34,520 nucleotides of DNA from contig JAJRVS010000288.1 of the NCBI GenBank assembly GCA_024277195.1, positions 1 through 34,520 of the forward strand, written 5' to 3'. The position numbers and the translations under genes are program-made. Below are positions 33,401 to 34,520 of the stretch, piece after piece (position 1 is the first letter of the stretch; each line of letters begins with the position of its first letter). The notes beneath the pieces were generated by a model. It saw only the letters and a program-made list of their open reading frames with translations. It was not told the DNA's origin and did no database searches. The stretch is from Verrucomicrobiota bacterium (lineage in GTDB: Bacteria; Verrucomicrobiota; Verrucomicrobiia; Verrucomicrobiales; DEV007).

Positions 33401-34157
33401 CTTTTTCCTGATGATCCACCCGAAACCAACGCTGCCATTCTTCGGTCACTTCAGGTTTGCCATTTGGCAATTTGATCAACGGCACCGGATCTTTCGGACG
33501 CCCTCCATCGCGATACACCTGATGGGTTAATAAATACATATCCAAATCCCCGTCACGATCAAAGTCACAAAAAGCCCCTTCGATACTGCCATCCACCGCA
33601 TCCAAACCAAACTCTTTAGCCTGCTCGATAAAACTCAGCCCTCCCTTCGACCGCTTGCCGTCCTTGCCTATCAACTGATTGATAAATAGCTGATTCGGAT
33701 GATCGTAGTTAGCCACATAAATATCCAAGTCGCCGTCATTATCAATATCGATCATCGACACCCCTACCCCCCAAGCATCATCACCCCCTGCCAAGCCCTG
33801 AGCCTCCGCCACATTATCGAACACCATCTCCCCTGTCTGCAAATACAATGAATTGGATCGTGGGCCATTGGATGCAAAAAAATCAGTTTTCCCGTCCAGA
33901 TCCACATCCCCGATAGCCACCCCACCACAAGCCGAACTCGAGTGATAAACCCGTTTCATCGGATGTTTGATATCGATCAAATTAACATGGGACACCCCGG
34001 TTTTTTCAGCAGGCAGCAGCTCAAAACGGGTTCCTTTGAATTCTGCGGAGGCAGCCTTCAAGGGAAGTGCTTTGATTAAGTTTTCCTCGGCAGAAATCGT
34101 GTGTGCTAAAAAACAACACACTACCGAAGTGGATAAAAAATATTTCAACGTCTTCAT
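30408..34157 (-). CDS. Double-length secreted FG-GAP/VCBS repeat protein with two ASPIC/UnbV domains (CRTAC1-like)
   Basis: A 1249-residue exported protein with a signal peptide (MKTLKYFLSTSVVCCFLAHTISA), starting at 34157; the in-frame ATG at 34187 is an alternative. It contains many FG-GAP/VCBS calcium-binding units, recognisable by D-x-D/N-x-D-G-x-x-D loops such as DIDNDGDLDIYVANYD, DFDRDGDLDMYLLTH, DADSDGDLDLYVVSG and DVDLDGKVDCYIVQN. Two ASPIC/UnbV-type domains are visible: GIGALVTLETAGGKIQV to LKIAWPSGRVQEF (middle), and ALGARVTVRAPGMK to LEIRWPDGGIT (C-terminus). The protein therefore looks like two CRTAC1-like modules joined in tandem. Such proteins are abundant in Planctomycetes and Verrucomicrobia, with propellers thought to bind glycans or other proteins. 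The function is unknown. Confidence 0.88.
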   Translation of the reverse strand: MKTLKYFLSTSVVCCFLAHTISAEENLIKALPLKAASAEFKGTRFELLPAEKTGVSHVNLIDIKHPMKRVYHSSSACGGVAIGDVDLDGKTDFFASNGPRSNSLYLQTGEMVFDNVAEAQGLAGGDDAWGVGVSMIDIDNDGDLDIYVANYDHPNQLFINQLIGKDGKRSKGGLSFIEQAKEFGLDAVDGSIEGAFCDFDRDGDLDMYLLTHQVYRDGGRPKDPVPLIKLPNGKPEVTEEWQRWFRVDHQEKGPKGEVMYTERGRPDRLYRNDGGKFVEITEEAGISTGPRWGNSVTWWDYNQDGWPDIYVGNDFSDPDYLYRNNGDGTFTESARPTLRHTTWFSMGAAQTDLNNDGLIDFLVADMMPSTHFMQKASMASMGSRLKRLLAVPGARQLMRNALHLNTGTDYMMEAGYLSGVAQTEWTWAIRSADFDNDGDADLFFTNGIPRQFNHSDVAPSFNHAMLVGKNKWDYYEKTAERREQNMAYQNQGGLQFTNVSKKWGLDHVSMSYGASIGDLNGDGWQDLIVANLEDPLSLYLNKGGEGSRVVIDLQGRESNRQGIGALVTLETAGGKIQVRHLLPTGGFMDGDEARVHFGLGEEKNIVRLKIAWPSGRVQEFKDLAADQRYVIQEPTTGESSKKPAIEKRGLKSPMFVESSALKGFGVEEKPFDDYARQSLLPLGLSQLGPGQAWADVDGDGDDDFYLGGSTDQAGRLFINQTEPGSDQPLLVPSPVIVFGEDAAYEDMGMLFFDADSDGDLDLYVVSGSIECEPGDKILQDRLYLNDGKGDFSRAPLGTLPEIRESGSVVVGADVDRDGDVDLFVGSRSVPGTYPVIPNSTLLINEGGKFVDATSKVSPELLKTGLVTGALWSDVDSDGWIDLVVTHDWGLVKIYRNRQGVLKDETAQSGIGKEFGWWNGIAARDIDNDGDVDFVATNYGLNTQYKASLTSPELIFYGDFDKTGKSHILEASFEGDVCFPRRGFSCTSLAMPMIGDKMQTYSNFASASLSQIIPIDRLSGGIRHRANILESSVFMNDGEGHFTVVKLPHLTQASPGFGVVLSDVDLDGKVDCYIVQNFFNPQVETGPFDSGLSLLLRGTGDPKKPFEAVWPAKSGLLVPGDAKSLAVVDLNRDGREDFVVGVNNADPQVFINAIPLKGVHPLRIQLIGAKGNPQALGARVTVRAPGMKPQMAEIYGGGSYLTQSSDDLIFSVPQTGKEKKDVLLEIRWPDGGITSTKCDSTAQSLSIKRK

Positions 34158-34267
34158 CTTTCTAGATGAATAAACATATACCGTCAAAACACTAAATCAA
34201 CGCCCCAAAAACGAATAGAAAACTTGAACCAACACAGGTCTTGTTAAATCGACAAATTGTTCTGCCA

Positions 34268-34520
34268 TCACTCCCCGCCACGCAACTCAGCTAGTTCAGC
34301 TTCCAGGTTCTCCAACATCCGGCGCAATTCGTCATCCATCCTGGGAGCATTGTTGATCCCGTCAAAACTACGGCCATATCCACCTGATTGATGCCTTCCG
34401 TCTCCAAATTCTCCAAAACTGCTCCAAGCCTCTCCATCTTCCACTGTAGAGAAAATCGTATCAAAACTGGAAACCCATGGCCCACTTCCTTCCGTCCAAC
34501 CGTTTTTATCTCCCGCATCA
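34268..34520 (-). CDS. 3' end of an unidentified gene running in from the right edge
   Basis: On the minus strand the frame beginning at 34519 is open to a TGA at 34270-34268, giving 83 residues. It reads as DAGDKNGWTEGSGPWVSSFD, then a Gly/Ser/Phe-rich part, and ends MDDELRRMLENLEAELAELRGGE (three pieces of one frame), a likely short coiled coil. No start codon occurs before the MDD methionine, which is why a start-to-stop scan would miss it. The balanced composition and sensible C-terminal helix favour coding over the alternative ORF at 34291-34518, whose product is less natural. The gene is on the same strand as the FG-GAP gene, with a gap of 110 bases. No family is recognised. Confidence 0.5.
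   Translation of the reverse strand, partial: DAGDKNGWTEGSGPWVSSFDTIFSTVEDGEAWSSFGEFGDGRHQSGGYGRSFDGINNAPRMDDELRRMLENLEAELAELRGGE

Noticed and set aside
34291-34518. ATG-to-stop ORF on the minus strand at the right edge
   Set aside because: A different frame of the same strand gives a more protein-like C-terminus ending in a coiled coil.

Overview
The window looks like chromosomal DNA of a Gram-negative bacterium of the Planctomycetes-Verrucomicrobia type, with Verrucomicrobiota my preferred guess. This is inferred from gene content. Tat-exported versions of normally cytosolic or surface enzymes, a sulfatase, BNR and five-bladed-propeller glycosidase-like proteins, a CE15-type esterase, FG-GAP/ASPIC-UnbV proteins and long secreted TPR proteins occur together. 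No tRNA, rRNA, CRISPR array, IS element or prophage gene was seen. Coding density is high and no gap between genes reaches 300 bases.

Layout. (1) 1-3164, plus strand: the 3' part of a single-domain FMN glutamate-synthase-like gene overlapping a DoxX-like membrane protein, then a malic enzyme that resembles enterobacterial MaeA over its whole length. (2) 7336-3192, minus strand: a compact metal-response operon. It runs CnrY-like anti-sigma, CnrX-like periplasmic metal sensor, ECF sigma factor, then copA (multicopper oxidase) and copB (outer-membrane copper protein). (3) 7618-9969, plus strand, divergent from that operon: a periplasmic monohaem cytochrome c, an outer-membrane porin with a 12-bp minisatellite, and a lipoprotein monohaem cytochrome c. 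A strong hairpin follows. (4) 12257-10041, minus: an LplT-like MFS transporter and a Tat-exported hydroxypyruvate-isomerase-type TIM barrel. (5) 12372-15412, plus: a secreted TPR plus parvulin fusion and a sulfatase. (6) 22173-15425, minus: four genes that overlap end to start. They are a Bcp/PrxQ peroxiredoxin, an RsmA (KsgA) plus Nudix fusion, a DUF3142-like lipoprotein and a 1166-residue secreted helical-repeat protein. (7) 22261-24210, plus: pgsA and a glucuronoyl-esterase-like (CE15) enzyme. (8) 28432-24293, minus: two paralogous propeller proteins and a BNR/sialidase-like protein, divergent from an IclR regulator at 28515. A nested palindrome lies in the shared promoter region. (9) 29346-30382, plus: an NfeD-like membrane protein and 5-formyl-THF cyclo-ligase. 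(10) 34157-30408, minus: a double-length FG-GAP/ASPIC-UnbV protein, then the 3' end of an unidentified gene running in from the right edge.

How the genes may work together. Regions 2 and 3 together look like a periplasmic metal (probably copper) response unit facing a small cytochrome-porin-cytochrome set. Regions 7 and 8 look like an IclR-controlled polysaccharide or uronate scavenging locus. The most unusual points are the CnrYXH-type module placed upstream of copAB, the cytochrome-porin-cytochrome cluster, the RsmA-Nudix and TPR-parvulin fusions, and the IclR-region palindrome. Family assignments come from motif recognition and remembered sequences. No database was searched.
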